From: Synergistetes bacterium ADurb.Bin155
GTDB lineage: Bacteria; Synergistota; Synergistia; Synergistales; Thermovirgaceae
Direction of reading: 5' to 3'
DNA length: 64,000 nt
Assembly: GCA_002070395.1 (NCBI GenBank)
Contig: MWDE01000011.1
Span: 1-64,000 of the forward strand
Made by a program: the position numbers and the translations under genes. The notes below the pieces were generated by a model, which saw only the letters and a program-made list of their open reading frames with translations, did not search any database and was not told the DNA's origin. Position 1 is the stretch's first letter; every line of letters begins with the position of its first letter. Shown here piece by piece: positions 36,291 through 48,445 of the stretch.

Positions 36291-38081
36291 ATGAAAAAGG
36301 TGAACAGCAGGATAGTTTTCACGGCCGCCTTGCTGGCCTTGATGGTAACGGCCTCGGGAGCCGCCTGGGGAGCGATGGGTGAAGTAACTTCCTTCGCCTT
36401 CAGGGCCGCCCAGGAGGATGTCCTGGGTCACGAAAGGTCCCTGGAAAAGGACGGAAAAGCCGACGCCCATTTCGCCCTTTCCCTCAAGGGCATCGGCGCC
36501 ATCACTGATGTCTCGTTGAAGGCCCTCGACGGTGCGAGGGAATGGTCCCCCGCAGGGGGGGGCGGCCGCTGGGCCATGGTCGTCAAGGACGCCTCGGGGA
36601 AGACGGTCTCTTCCGAGTCAGGGCTGCCCGTGACGCCCTTCCTTGGGTTCGCCAACCTCAACCTTTTCGTCGCCGATGACGGGACCGCCTTTTCAGAGAC
36701 CAGGGAATACGAGGTCACCGTCAAGTTCATCGACGGGAGCACCGCCTCGGCCAAGACCGAGGTCAAAGGGATGCCCGACATTTTCGGGGCCCCCAAGTCG
36801 CCGGAGCCCGAGAGCGGGGTCATGACGGCTGTCCTTTACGGCATCGGTGACAGGGACGTGGCCGGCAAGAGGGAGACCCTGGGCAAGGACGGCACCAATG
36901 ACGCCCACTTCCAGGTCCGTTTCACCACCCTGTCGGTGGTGGACCAGGTCACGATACGCAACGTGGACGGGACCAACGCGGTCTGGGATACGGTCCCCGG
37001 CAACGGGATCTGGGCGATAGCCGTGTTCCAGGACGGAAAACTCAAGAACCGGGCCGACGGGAGTGTGCGCTTCACCGTGAACGGGGACACCTCGCTGGAC
37101 CTCTGGGTGGCCGATAACGGGGCAATAGCCGGCGGCAAGACCCGCTTCGAGGTCATCGTAAGGTTCGAGGACGGGACCACCTTCAGCGAGACGGCCCTAC
37201 CAGGTACCCCCGAAGTGACATCGCCCGTGGAGGATATCCTTTCAGCGGTGCTCTACGCCCCCGCAACGACGGACATAGCCAACCGGGGCGAGACCGTAGG
37301 CGCCAACGGGACTCCCGACTGGAGGATCACCCTCTCCCTGGCGGGCGAGGGGACAGTGATCAGTTTCATTGTCCGGGGGATCGAGGGTTCCGTGGCCGAG
37401 TGGGACACCCTCCCGGGCAACAAGAAACCCCTGGTGGTGGTCACCGACCCGGGCGGCAAGATCCTCAACGCCTCCAACGGTTCGGTCTCGATCCCCCTCT
37501 CGGGGAGGAAGGACCTCTCCCTATGGCTTGACGACGCGGGGGCCCTTTCGGAACCGGCCAACAAGTTCAGGGTCATCGCGGTCCTGAGCGACGGGAGGAC
37601 CTTTGAAAGGATCATCGAACGGCCGTCGCCCCATCTCCCGGCCCCGAAGGGCACGGGGGAAGTCGTGGAATCGGACAGCGTCAGGGCCTTCTACATGGGC
37701 AAGGGACCCAGGAACATCCTGGGCAAGGGGGAACCGGCGGACATAACCAAGGGACTCGACGCGAACCCCGACGCCCACGTGAGGCTCAGGCTCGCGTCCC
37801 TCGACGGGACCATCGAGTCCTTGACGGTGGAATCCCTCGACGGACAGGGGGGCGACTGGGACACCATCCCCGGCAACGGGAGGTGGCATATAGCGGTCAC
37901 CGAGACCGCCACGGGTCCGGTGCTGAACAAGAACGACGGTTCCTTCACCAGAAAGGTCTCCGGGAGCAGCGAGCTTCACCTCTGGCTGGCCGACAACGGC
38001 AAGCTGAGCGCCAACCCCTCGGGCTACAGGGTCGTGGTCCGCTTCACCGACGGCCGTGCCCTCTCGCAGAACCTGTTCTAG
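36291..38081 (+). CDS. Secreted protein with four ~130-residue repeats, unknown function
   Basis: 596 residues. Signal peptide 1-27 (KKVNSR, hydrophobic core, AAWG). Four repeats at about 32-159, 178-304, 317-443 and 463-596. Each starts with a short strand and a polar DIxGKGE-like loop, has a WDT[VLI]PGN motif (232-238, 371-377, 523-529; degenerate in repeat 1) and a LxLWxADxG motif (123-130, 269-276, 409-416, 562-569), and ends in a FxDGxxF strand pair. The beta-rich, Asp/Gly-rich composition suggests Ig-like or calcium-binding domains. No Cys, no anchor: free in the periplasm or surface. I do not recognise the family. Confidence 0.8.
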   Translation: MKKVNSRIVFTAALLALMVTASGAAWGAMGEVTSFAFRAAQEDVLGHERSLEKDGKADAHFALSLKGIGAITDVSLKALDGAREWSPAGGGGRWAMVVKDASGKTVSSESGLPVTPFLGFANLNLFVADDGTAFSETREYEVTVKFIDGSTASAKTEVKGMPDIFGAPKSPEPESGVMTAVLYGIGDRDVAGKRETLGKDGTNDAHFQVRFTTLSVVDQVTIRNVDGTNAVWDTVPGNGIWAIAVFQDGKLKNRADGSVRFTVNGDTSLDLWVADNGAIAGGKTRFEVIVRFEDGTTFSETALPGTPEVTSPVEDILSAVLYAPATTDIANRGETVGANGTPDWRITLSLAGEGTVISFIVRGIEGSVAEWDTLPGNKKPLVVVTDPGGKILNASNGSVSIPLSGRKDLSLWLDDAGALSEPANKFRVIAVLSDGRTFERIIERPSPHLPAPKGTGEVVESDSVRAFYMGKGPRNILGKGEPADITKGLDANPDAHVRLRLASLDGTIESLTVESLDGQGGDWDTIPGNGRWHIAVTETATGPVLNKNDGSFTRKVSGSSELHLWLADNGKLSANPSGYRVVVRFTDGRALSQNLF

Positions 38082-38122
38082 GGACCGACCTTTCAAGGGG
38101 TTTTTCGCGACGGAACATTCCA

Positions 38123-38154
38123 GGGACTCCCCTTAAGGGGGGTCCCTTCGTTTT
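38123..38154 (+). terminator. Terminator of the four-repeat protein gene
   Basis: GGGACTCCCC-ttaa-GGGGGGTCCC (one G-T pair) followed by TTCGTTTT. Its T tract overlaps the last base pairs of the convergent EamA gene. Confidence 0.7.
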
Positions 38155-39061
38155 ATCCGCCCCCCTCGTCCGTAAAGGACAGTTTCCCTTCGAGGACGAG
38201 GAGCAGCACGGCCGTCACTATCAGCAGCGCCCCCTTCACCTGCCCCGCAGCGGGGGCCTCCCCGAGGAAGACCCAGGCCATGACGCCGGCGAAGACTATC
38301 TCCGACATGGAGGTGATCGACGCCGCCGTCCCGGAGATATGCTTGAGAGCGAAGGATATAAGGCCGTAGGATGCCAGCGTGGGCAGAAGGGCCAGGTGGG
38401 CCAGCGCCAGCAGTGCGGGGAGGGGAAGACCCCGCAGGTCGGGGATCTCGCCCCTGGAAAATGCGATGACCCCCATCATGAGCGAACCCCAAAGGAACAT
38501 CTGCACGAAGGTCTTGAAGGGCTCTTCCCTCCCGGTCCCGTAACGGCCGTTAAGGATGAAGAAGGAAAAACCCGCCCCCGAGACGACGGCAAGGGCCACG
38601 CCCGTCATGTCCAACTCCCCCACGCTCGCCCCGCCGATGCCGCCTACGGCGACCCACACGCCGGCGAGGCCGGCCGCCATGGCCATGAAACGGATCCTGG
38701 TGAAGGGCTCCTTGCCCAGGGCGGCGGCCCCCAGGGCCGTCCATACGGGGTTTATATAGAAAAGGATGACTGTCAGCCCCACCGGTATGGTCACAAAGGC
38801 TATGTTCGACAGGTAGTAAACGAAGACCACGCCAAAAAGGCCCGACAGGGCGTACTTCCAGCTATCGGCGAAGCCAGGCACCAGGGCCCGCGGGTCCTTG
38901 AAAATTGCGCAGGATCCCGCCACAAGGGCTCCTGTGACGACCCGGACAAGGGAGACCCCGGCGGGAGAGACGCCGTACTGGAAGGCCACCCTCTCGGCGG
39001 GGCCGAGGGATCCGAAGAAAAGAGCGGCGAGGATAACGCAGGCGAACCCCAACAGTCTCAA
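38153..39061 (-). CDS. EamA/DMT-superfamily transporter
   Basis: 302 residues in two EamA repeats of about five helices each (about 1-145 and 155-300). Family marks include SLVRVVTGALVAG in the first half and LPTLASYGLISFALKHISGTAASITSMSEIVFAGVMAWVFLGE in the second. Exports or takes up small metabolites; the substrate cannot be predicted. Confidence 0.9.
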   Translation of the reverse strand: MRLLGFACVILAALFFGSLGPAERVAFQYGVSPAGVSLVRVVTGALVAGSCAIFKDPRALVPGFADSWKYALSGLFGVVFVYYLSNIAFVTIPVGLTVILFYINPVWTALGAAALGKEPFTRIRFMAMAAGLAGVWVAVGGIGGASVGELDMTGVALAVVSGAGFSFFILNGRYGTGREEPFKTFVQMFLWGSLMMGVIAFSRGEIPDLRGLPLPALLALAHLALLPTLASYGLISFALKHISGTAASITSMSEIVFAGVMAWVFLGEAPAAGQVKGALLIVTAVLLLVLEGKLSFTDEGGG

Positions 39062-39156
39062 GGCGACAACCCCTTCTATACACGACCTGAGGACCTTCCC
39101 GCCCGGATCGCCAGGGGAAGGGGCGGGAGGAGAACCGATTTAAATAATTTATCCTA

Positions 39157-39162
39157 TATAAT
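39157..39162 (+). promoter_or_regulatory. -10 element upstream of the trehalose genes
   Basis: TATAAT within an AT-rich stretch (39139-39165) between the divergent EamA and trehalose synthase genes; -35 unclear. Leader about 85 bases to the ATG at 39255. Confidence 0.4.
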
Positions 39163-39254
39163 AGAACACAAACGGGATGAAACGGTCGCCGGCATCAACG
39201 AAAGGATCGTCTCCGCCCGCCACCGGCGGCGTTTCCTCAAAAGGGGGAGACCCC

Positions 39255-40517
39255 ATGGGGCTTCCGTACATCGCCAGGATCGAGCACTATGAACCCTTCA
39301 TCGGGGGTGAGGCTGTCGAGAGGATCCTCTCAAAGGCCTCGAAGATGTCGGGCCGCAGGATCGTCCACATCAACTCCACCTTTTACGGCGGGGGTGTGGC
39401 CGAACTGCTGGGTTCCATGACCCTCCTGGCCAACCTGGCAGGTATCCAGATGGGCTGGAGGGTCATCCAGGGCTCCCCCGACTTTTTCACCGTCACGAAG
39501 AAGATGCACAACGCCCTCCAGGGCGATGAGATCAACCTCAGTTGGAAGAAGTTCAGGATATACGAGCACGTGGTCTTCGAGAACGTCCTCCGGAACCACC
39601 TGGACCACGACATAGTCGTGATCCACGATCCGCAGCCCCTCCCGATGATCCGTCATTACCACAAGAAAGGGCCCTGGGTCTGGGTCTGCCACGTGGACCT
39701 CTCCAACCCGAACAGAAAACTGTGGCCCTATATCAGGAACTACGTCAACCGCTACGACGCGGCCGTGTTCAGCATACCCGAGTACAGACAGGACACGAAG
39801 ACCCCCCTCGTCTTCATCAAGCCCGCCATCGACCCTTTCAGCATCAAGAACCGGGACTTCTCGGAGGAGGAGGTCCAGGAGAGGCTTGAAAGGTACGGGA
39901 TACCCACCGACAAGCCCCTGGTGGTCCAGGTGTCCCGTTTCGACCGCTGGAAGGACCCGGGAGGCGTGATCGAGGCCTTCAAGATAGCCCGCAAGGAGGT
40001 CGACTGCAACCTTGTCCTGCTGGGCAACATAGCCACCGACGACCCCGAAGGCGTGGAGATCTTCAACGAACTGAAGGAGAAGCAGGAAGAGGGCATAATC
40101 ATGCTCACCGTCGAGGACACGGCCCTGGTGAACGCCCTCCAGCGCAAGGCGGCGGTAGTGATCCAGAAATCGATACGGGAGGGTTTCGGCCTGACCGTGA
40201 CGGAGGCCATGTGGAAGGGCAAAGCGGTCATCGGGGGCAACGTGGGGGGAATAAGGCACCAGATAACCGACGGTGAGAACGGTTTCCTGGTCGACACGGT
40301 CGAGGAGGCAGCCGAGAGGATCGTAATGCTCCTGAAAGACCCGGGCCTGCGCGACCGGATCGGTGAGAAGGCCCGTGCCACGGTCAAGGAGAAGTTCCTC
40401 ATGTCCCGCTACCTCGAGGACTACCTCGACCTCTTCAATTCCTTCGAAGCGAACTATACCCTCCGGGAACCGCTCTGGGACAGGAGAACCCGGCCCTGGG
40501 CCGGAAGACGCCGGTAA
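39255..40517 (+). CDS. treT: Trehalose synthase, glycosyltransferring type (TreT-like GT4)
   Basis: 420 residues from the ATG at 39255 (AAGGGGGAG upstream). GT-B fold: the N-terminal HINSTFYGGGVAELLGSM and HDPQPLPMI segments and the C-terminal donor site VQVSRFDRWKDPGG, then QKSIREGFGLTVTEAMWKGKAVIGGNVGG. This matches TreT/trehalose phosphorylase-type enzymes of thermophiles that make trehalose from an NDP-glucose and glucose. Next gene (16-base gap) is an OtsA homologue. A glucosylglycerate or other alpha-glucoside role is possible. Confidence 0.85.
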   Translation: MGLPYIARIEHYEPFIGGEAVERILSKASKMSGRRIVHINSTFYGGGVAELLGSMTLLANLAGIQMGWRVIQGSPDFFTVTKKMHNALQGDEINLSWKKFRIYEHVVFENVLRNHLDHDIVVIHDPQPLPMIRHYHKKGPWVWVCHVDLSNPNRKLWPYIRNYVNRYDAAVFSIPEYRQDTKTPLVFIKPAIDPFSIKNRDFSEEEVQERLERYGIPTDKPLVVQVSRFDRWKDPGGVIEAFKIARKEVDCNLVLLGNIATDDPEGVEIFNELKEKQEEGIIMLTVEDTALVNALQRKAAVVIQKSIREGFGLTVTEAMWKGKAVIGGNVGGIRHQITDGENGFLVDTVEEAAERIVMLLKDPGLRDRIGEKARATVKEKFLMSRYLEDYLDLFNSFEANYTLREPLWDRRTRPWAGRRR

Positions 40518-40533
40518 CCGGCGGGGGCGATCC

Positions 40534-42042
<1,509 letters not shown>

Positions 42043-42051
42043 TCCACGCCC

Positions 42052-43407
<1,356 letters not shown>

Positions 43408-43471
43408 TCACTACCCCAGGGGGCGCCCCGAAGGGAAGAAAGGCAGTGCTGAGGTTTATCGCGGCGGGCCG

Positions 43472-43500
43472 TTGTCCCCTTGAGGAAAGGGGGATATAAT
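43472..43500 (+). promoter_or_regulatory. Candidate promoter of the PAS-GGDEF gene
   Basis: TTGTCC (43472-43477), 17-base spacer, TATAAT (43495-43500), 29 bases before the start codon. Confidence 0.6.
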
Positions 43501-43529
43501 TATCAGCCGATGAATTGCTTTTGGAGGTA

Positions 43530-45272
43530 ATGCCCTTGCCCGGGAAAGACGTCATTCCCCCAGCTTGCGTAGGCAACGCCGAGGAGGAATGTGAAAAGCG
43601 GAGTGGAACTGAGGAGGGAAGTTTCAGGGAGATCCTGGACTCCGTGCCGGAGCTTATCCTAAGGTTCACCCCGGACCTGATCACCACCTTCGTCAACAGG
43701 ACCTACTGCGAGTACCACGGGATCAGGTGCGAGGACATCGTCGGGAAGAGCTTCAAGGATCATATCCACCCCGGCGACATGCCGTCCTTCAGGGAGCGGC
43801 TCATGGCCCTCACGCCGGAGAACCCCGTCCTGGCGGGAGTGGAAAGGACCCTTATGCCCGACGGCGATATCCGGTGGCAGAAGTGGACCGACCGGGGGAT
43901 CTTCGACCACCGGGGGAACCTGGTCGAGATCCAGTCCATCGGGAGGGACGTGACGGAGCGCAAGAGGATCGAACAGGCCATGGCCTTCGAGAGGGAATCG
44001 CTGAACGCCCTCTTCGGGTACTCCATGGAGGGAATAGTCTTCTGCGATCACGATCTGACGGTGCTTAAAGCCAACCCCGCCTTTTGCGATATGTTCGGGT
44101 ACGCGCCGGAAGAGGTCGCGGGACGGAATATCGACGAACTTGTCGCCGGGAACACCGAGTACCTGGAAGAGGCCAGGAACTTTTCCGCGGTCACGGCAGG
44201 GGGGCGGCCCGTTGCCATCGAAACGACACGCATGAGGAAGGACGGCTCGCTGATCCAGGTCTCCTGCCTGGGCGTTCCGGTATTCCTCTCCGACGGCGGG
44301 AGATTCGCCTATGGCATCTACCGGGACATCACCGCCCGGAAGGCCGCCGAAAAGGCATTGAAAGAGAGCGAGGCCAAGTACCGGGAACTCTTCGATTCCA
44401 TGCCCCTCGGGTTCTACGCATCGACCCCCGAAGGTTACTTCCTCGACGCGAACCCCGCCTTCATTCACATGCTCGGGTACGAAAACCTCGAGGAACTCAG
44501 AAGCCTCTTCATCCCCACCGATGTCTATGTCAGTGAAGACGAAAGGGAGAGTATAGAAAACAAAGGCCGCGGCGAGGGGTTCATCGACTCCGTGGAAAAG
44601 TACAGGCTCAAGAGGAAGGACGGGCAGGTCATCTGGGTCGAGGACTTCGCCCGCTACATCAAGGACTGTTCCGGCGAGATCCTTTTCAACCAGGGGCTCT
44701 GCAGGGATATCACCGACCGCCTGAGGGCCGAGGAGGAACTGAAAAGGGTCAACCGGGAACTCTATGTCGCCGCCACCACGGACAGCGCGACGGGCCTCTT
44801 CAACCGCAAGTACTTCGACGAGGCCCTGAAGAAGGAGATCGACCGGTCGTCGAGGTACCGGTCGCCCCTGTCGCTGGCCATGATCGACCTCGACAACTTC
44901 AAGGCCCTGAACGACACCAGGGGGCACCAGGCCGGAGACAGGGCCCTGCGCGAGATAGCCCTGGTTATCCGTGAGAATATCCGCTCATCGGACACGGCGG
45001 CCCGCTGGGGAGGGGACGAATTCATCCTTTCCACCCCGGTGGACGGGGAGCGGGCGCTCGCCCTGGCCCGGAAGCTGAGGGAGCTGCTCCTCGGCCTCGA
45101 CCATGAGGGGTTCGGCCCCGTCACCTGCAGCATCGGTGTGGCAACCTGCCAGGAGGGTGACAACCTCGATTCTCTTGTAAAAAGAGCGGACCTCGCCCTG
45201 TACAGAGTGAAAAAAAAGGGAGGCAACGGCGTCTCGTCCCAGGACGGCAGCGCCTGTTCATCGACAGGGTGA
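43530..45272 (+). CDS. Diguanylate cyclase with three PAS domains
   Basis: About 580 residues: PAS at about 30-150, 160-275 and 285-400, then GGDEF at about 410-575. The active site RWGGDEF is intact (about 494-498) with an RSSD inhibitory site five residues before it, so it should make c-di-GMP and be product-inhibited. No transmembrane segment, hence cytosolic sensing of a small ligand or redox state. The GGAGGT site is 2 bases from ATG 43530 but 8 from TTG 43536, so the true start may be the latter. Confidence 0.93.
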   Translation: MPLPGKDVIPPACVGNAEEECEKRSGTEEGSFREILDSVPELILRFTPDLITTFVNRTYCEYHGIRCEDIVGKSFKDHIHPGDMPSFRERLMALTPENPVLAGVERTLMPDGDIRWQKWTDRGIFDHRGNLVEIQSIGRDVTERKRIEQAMAFERESLNALFGYSMEGIVFCDHDLTVLKANPAFCDMFGYAPEEVAGRNIDELVAGNTEYLEEARNFSAVTAGGRPVAIETTRMRKDGSLIQVSCLGVPVFLSDGGRFAYGIYRDITARKAAEKALKESEAKYRELFDSMPLGFYASTPEGYFLDANPAFIHMLGYENLEELRSLFIPTDVYVSEDERESIENKGRGEGFIDSVEKYRLKRKDGQVIWVEDFARYIKDCSGEILFNQGLCRDITDRLRAEEELKRVNRELYVAATTDSATGLFNRKYFDEALKKEIDRSSRYRSPLSLAMIDLDNFKALNDTRGHQAGDRALREIALVIRENIRSSDTAARWGGDEFILSTPVDGERALALARKLRELLLGLDHEGFGPVTCSIGVATCQEGDNLDSLVKRADLALYRVKKKGGNGVSSQDGSACSSTG

Positions 45273-45314
45273 TAGGGTAAAATATCAGAAATACGCTCGA
45301 AAGAGGTGGTTGGG

Positions 45315-46247
45315 GTGAAAAAGATGGGGCTTTTCGTTCTTGTCATGATCGTGACCATGGCTGCCTTCGCCGCCGGCTCCACGGCCGCCGAGGCCAAACC
45401 TCGCGTCGCTGTCATAGAATTCCAGGATGCCGCCTCGTCGGGGGCTCCCGCGCGGGCCATAACGGACATGCTCGTCACGGAACTCTTCAACACCAACCTC
45501 TTCACCATCATAGAGAGGTCGAGGGTGGACTCGATCCTTCTCGAGCACAGCCTGGTGCTATCGGGCACGATCGACCCGGCCACCGCCGCCCAGGTCGGCA
45601 AACTGCTGGGGGTCGAGTACCTCATCACCGGTTCCATCACCGAGTACCGGCACGAGGCGGCCGGCGGGGTGGTACCCCTCCCGGGCCTTCCCGGCGGCGT
45701 GGCCGTGGGATCCCACACGGCCTACGTGACCATCGATACCAGGGCGATCGACGCCCAGACCGGGGAGATCCGGATGGTGGCCCGTGAACAGGGGGCCTCG
45801 AACCAGACCCTGGGCGGAGTCGCTTATAGCGGCGCCGCCTTCGGCGGGGGCAAGACGGGAGGGGTCCTGGCCGGCGCGACCCACAAGGCCGTGCTGAACC
45901 TGGTGGATAAGTTCAGGGAACTCGCCGCTTGTACCCCGGCGAGGTCCGTGGAGTTCAACGTCATCCAGGCCGATGGTTCCCAGGTCATGGTGGACGGCGG
46001 AAGCACCAACTCCAGCCTCGAGCCCGGGGCCTTCCTCGCCGCCTACAGGGAGGGCGCCCTGATAACCGCCATGGACGGCACGGTGCTCGACGCCGAGAAG
46101 ATCTACCTTTCTATCCTAAGCGTGGTAGAGGTCAAGCCCCAGTACAGCATCTGCTCCATAATCAGGGGGATACCCCTCCAGCGGGGCGACAAGGCGGAGA
46201 CCCTGGGCGACCGTTCGCCCGAGAGCATCGCCCTCGGCTCGAGGTGA
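45315..46247 (+). CDS. CsgG-domain periplasmic/secreted protein
   Basis: 310 residues from the GTG at 45315 (AGAGGTGG upstream). Signal peptide (about 1-25, no lipobox Cys), then a CsgG-type domain: RVAVIEFQDA, ITDMLVTELFNTNLFTIIERSRVDSILLEHSL and LLGVEYLITGSITEYR. CsgG is the curli pore lipoprotein; here the lipobox is missing and no other curli genes are nearby, so a general envelope role is more likely. The C-terminal about 80 residues form a separate small beta domain. Confidence 0.85.
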   Translation: MKKMGLFVLVMIVTMAAFAAGSTAAEAKPRVAVIEFQDAASSGAPARAITDMLVTELFNTNLFTIIERSRVDSILLEHSLVLSGTIDPATAAQVGKLLGVEYLITGSITEYRHEAAGGVVPLPGLPGGVAVGSHTAYVTIDTRAIDAQTGEIRMVAREQGASNQTLGGVAYSGAAFGGGKTGGVLAGATHKAVLNLVDKFRELAACTPARSVEFNVIQADGSQVMVDGGSTNSSLEPGAFLAAYREGALITAMDGTVLDAEKIYLSILSVVEVKPQYSICSIIRGIPLQRGDKAETLGDRSPESIALGSR

Positions 46248-46254
46248 CGGGGTC

Positions 46255-46584
46255 CTAGCGCAGTCTCCCGTGGACGGCCAGCCAGAAGCAAACCGGGTCC
46301 GATGAGGTCGACGCCACCCGGTGACGGGTATGGGCCGGTATGAAAACCCAGTCGCCGGCCCGGAGGCTCACCCTGGAAGAATCGTCGTATTCCAGGGTGG
46401 CCTCGCCCTGCAAAAGCGCCACCCACTCGTCGTCATCCTGATCCAGCCAGGTGCCTGGCGGTGTCGCCTGCCCCGACGACAGGATCCTCTCTATCCTCAC
46501 CGAAGGTCCCGCCAGGAGGTCCTCGAAGACCTCCTCGTCAGGGAGCGCCTCCGGCAAGGAAAAAAGATTGCCCGAAGGTACCAC
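46255..46584 (-). CDS. Cupin-domain protein
   Basis: 109 residues, single cupin barrel: QDDDEWVALLQGEATLEYDDSSRVSLRAGDWVFIPAHTRHRV, with the second-motif His residues. Short plant-like cupins of this type bind metal; substrate unknown. GTG start at 46584 with GGGAGGCGG upstream. Convergent with the CsgG gene (7-base gap). Confidence 0.82.
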   Translation of the reverse strand: MVPSGNLFSLPEALPDEEVFEDLLAGPSVRIERILSSGQATPPGTWLDQDDDEWVALLQGEATLEYDDSSRVSLRAGDWVFIPAHTRHRVASTSSDPVCFWLAVHGRLR

Positions 46585-46703
46585 GCGTACCGCCTCCCAG
46601 CGTCAGGAATTTCCGGCCAAGCCTCCCCTGGAATATACACTATAGGGCCCGCCGCTGAGAGGGCGGGGACGCTTCAATTGTCGGCGCCGCTGGTATATCA
46701 TGA

Positions 46704-46732
46704 CCTTCAGGGGCGGCAAAGGCCCCTGAAGG
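46704..46732 (+). promoter_or_regulatory. Perfect hairpin in the leader of the amidotransferase gene
   Basis: CCTTCAGGGGC pairs with GCCCCTGAAGG (11 base pairs, 7-base loop) and ends just before the GGGGCGAGGG ribosome site of the next gene. No T-run. It could limit ribosome access or be an operator. Confidence 0.4.
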
Positions 46733-46745
46733 GGGGCGAGGGATC

Positions 46746-47393
46746 ATGTGCAGGATGCTGATAGCGAACAGGTCGGGCATATCCAGGCTCGTCGAGAGGC
46801 TTTCGGAATTCCCCAACTGCAATACCCTGGCCGCCTTCCTCAAGGGCCTCGATCTCCGTCACGGGGGCCACGGGGGCGGTGTGGTTCTTTACGGCGACGG
46901 GTCGGTCCTCCACTACGAGAAGGGCGTCGACATGCAGCCCGAGCGCGCCGCGGCCGTACTGGAGGGGCGCGACTACGAGTGGGCCGTCTTCCACGCGAGG
47001 GAGGCCAGCGTCGGCTTCGTCACCGATGAGAACTGCCACCCCTTCGTCATCGAGGGGCGCCATCACCTGGTCCTCGCTGCGAACGGGAGCGAGAGCTCCA
47101 TGGCCGCCCTGGGCCGCCTCATCGGCGACAGGACCGACAGTGAGTTCATAGCAAGGATGATCGTGGATATGGACCTTCCCTTCCCGGGGGCACTGTCCTG
47201 CTTCAACTCTAACTTCGTCGGCCTTTACGACGGCCGGCCCTTCGCCAAGAAGGGCGACCGGCAACTGCTCAAGTATCAGACGGAACGGGACATCGTCTTC
47301 GCCAGCGACCTCCCCTTCGGGCTGACGGGCATTACGAGGCCGGGACATAACTACTGCTGGTTCGACTGGGAAGAGTCCATGCTCCCCGGCTGA
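46746..47393 (+). CDS. Stand-alone class II glutamine amidotransferase-like (Ntn hydrolase)
   Basis: 215 residues. Begins Met-Cys (MCRMLIANRSG), so removal of Met gives the N-terminal Cys nucleophile. The class II signatures are recognisable: RHGGHGGGVVLYGDG, VFHAREAS (HTRxAS type) and NCHPFVIEGRHHLVLAANG. Length is that of the glutaminase domain alone, as in YafJ-like enzymes. It may hydrolyse an amide or a gamma-glutamyl compound. Precedes gpsA by 17 bases on the same strand. Confidence 0.85.
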   Translation: MCRMLIANRSGISRLVERLSEFPNCNTLAAFLKGLDLRHGGHGGGVVLYGDGSVLHYEKGVDMQPERAAAVLEGRDYEWAVFHAREASVGFVTDENCHPFVIEGRHHLVLAANGSESSMAALGRLIGDRTDSEFIARMIVDMDLPFPGALSCFNSNFVGLYDGRPFAKKGDRQLLKYQTERDIVFASDLPFGLTGITRPGHNYCWFDWEESMLPG

Positions 47394-47410
47394 GCCCGGA
47401 AGGAGGCGCC

Positions 47411-48445
47411 ATGGGCAAGATCACCGTCTACGGAGCAGGAAGCTGGGGCACCGCCGCCGCCGACCTCCTCGCCCGGGGGGGGCACCAGGCCACCCTCTGG
47501 TGCAGGAGACCGGAACAGGCACGGGCCATTAACGCGACGGGGAGGAACCCCGATTACCTCAAGCGTACCGACCTCAGCCCCGCCCTCTTGGTCACGGCGG
47601 ACCTCGAGGAGGCCGCCGTCTCCTCGCAGTTTCACGTCATAGCCGTCCCCACCCAGTCGGTGAGGGAGTTCCTTTCGGGAGCGGCGAGGTATTGGCCCCG
47701 GGACGTGAGGGTGTGCAACCTGGCGAAGGGGATAGAGATCGCGTCGGGCGACAGGATAAGCCAGGTCGTCGCCGAGACCCTCCCCGGGTCCAGGTACTCC
47801 GTCCTGTCGGGACCGAGCCACGCCGAAGAGGTCGCCGACGGCAAGCCCGCCGCCGTGGTAGCCGCCTCCTCCATCCCCGGCGAGGCGGAGCTCTGGCAGG
47901 GGATCTTCTCGGGGAAACTATTCCGGGTCTACACCAGCGACGACGTCGTCGGCGTAGAGATAGGGGGGGCGGTCAAGAATGTCATCGCCATCGCCGCCGG
48001 GATAGCCGCCTCCAGGGAGATGGGTCACAACGCCCTGGCGGCGCTGGTGTGCAGGGGCCTGGCGGAGGTGATGAGGCTCGGCGCGAAGCTGGGCGCGCAC
48101 CCCCTTACACTGGCCGGGCTTGCCGGGGTGGGCGATCTGATGGTTACCTGCTTCAGCGGCCTCTCGCGGAACTACAGGCTGGGCCTCGCCGTCGGCGGGG
48201 GGATGACCCTGACGCAGGCCTTGAATTCCCTGGGCCAGGTGGCCGAGGGCGCTTATACCGTGGACGCCCTGGTGAGGAACGCCCGGGAGATCGACATCGA
48301 ACTGCCCCTCACCGAGGCGGTGCACCGCATCCTCTACGATGCGGTCTCACCGGAGAGCATGGTGGGATCCCTCTTCGGCCGTGAACTGAAACCGGAACTG
48401 CCGCCGGAGATGTACTGGGGAAGGGGGACGAGCAGGGGCGACTAG
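47411..48445 (+). CDS. gpsA: Glycerol-3-phosphate dehydrogenase [NAD(P)+]
   Basis: 344 residues. N-terminal GAGSWGTAAADLLA dinucleotide motif, middle LSGPSHAEEVADGKPAAVV, and catalytic region VEIGGAVKNVIAIAAGIA with the Lys. Reduces dihydroxyacetone phosphate to sn-glycerol-3-phosphate for phospholipid synthesis, matching pssA and psd elsewhere in the window. Its stop shares the palindrome CTAG with the stop of the convergent permease gene. Confidence 0.96.
   Translation: MGKITVYGAGSWGTAAADLLARGGHQATLWCRRPEQARAINATGRNPDYLKRTDLSPALLVTADLEEAAVSSQFHVIAVPTQSVREFLSGAARYWPRDVRVCNLAKGIEIASGDRISQVVAETLPGSRYSVLSGPSHAEEVADGKPAAVVAASSIPGEAELWQGIFSGKLFRVYTSDDVVGVEIGGAVKNVIAIAAGIAASREMGHNALAALVCRGLAEVMRLGAKLGAHPLTLAGLAGVGDLMVTCFSGLSRNYRLGLAVGGGMTLTQALNSLGQVAEGAYTVDALVRNAREIDIELPLTEAVHRILYDAVSPESMVGSLFGRELKPELPPEMYWGRGTSRGD

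Noticed and set aside
45315..46247. Full curli export system
   Set aside because: Only a CsgG-type domain is present; no CsgA, CsgB, CsgE or CsgF is nearby.
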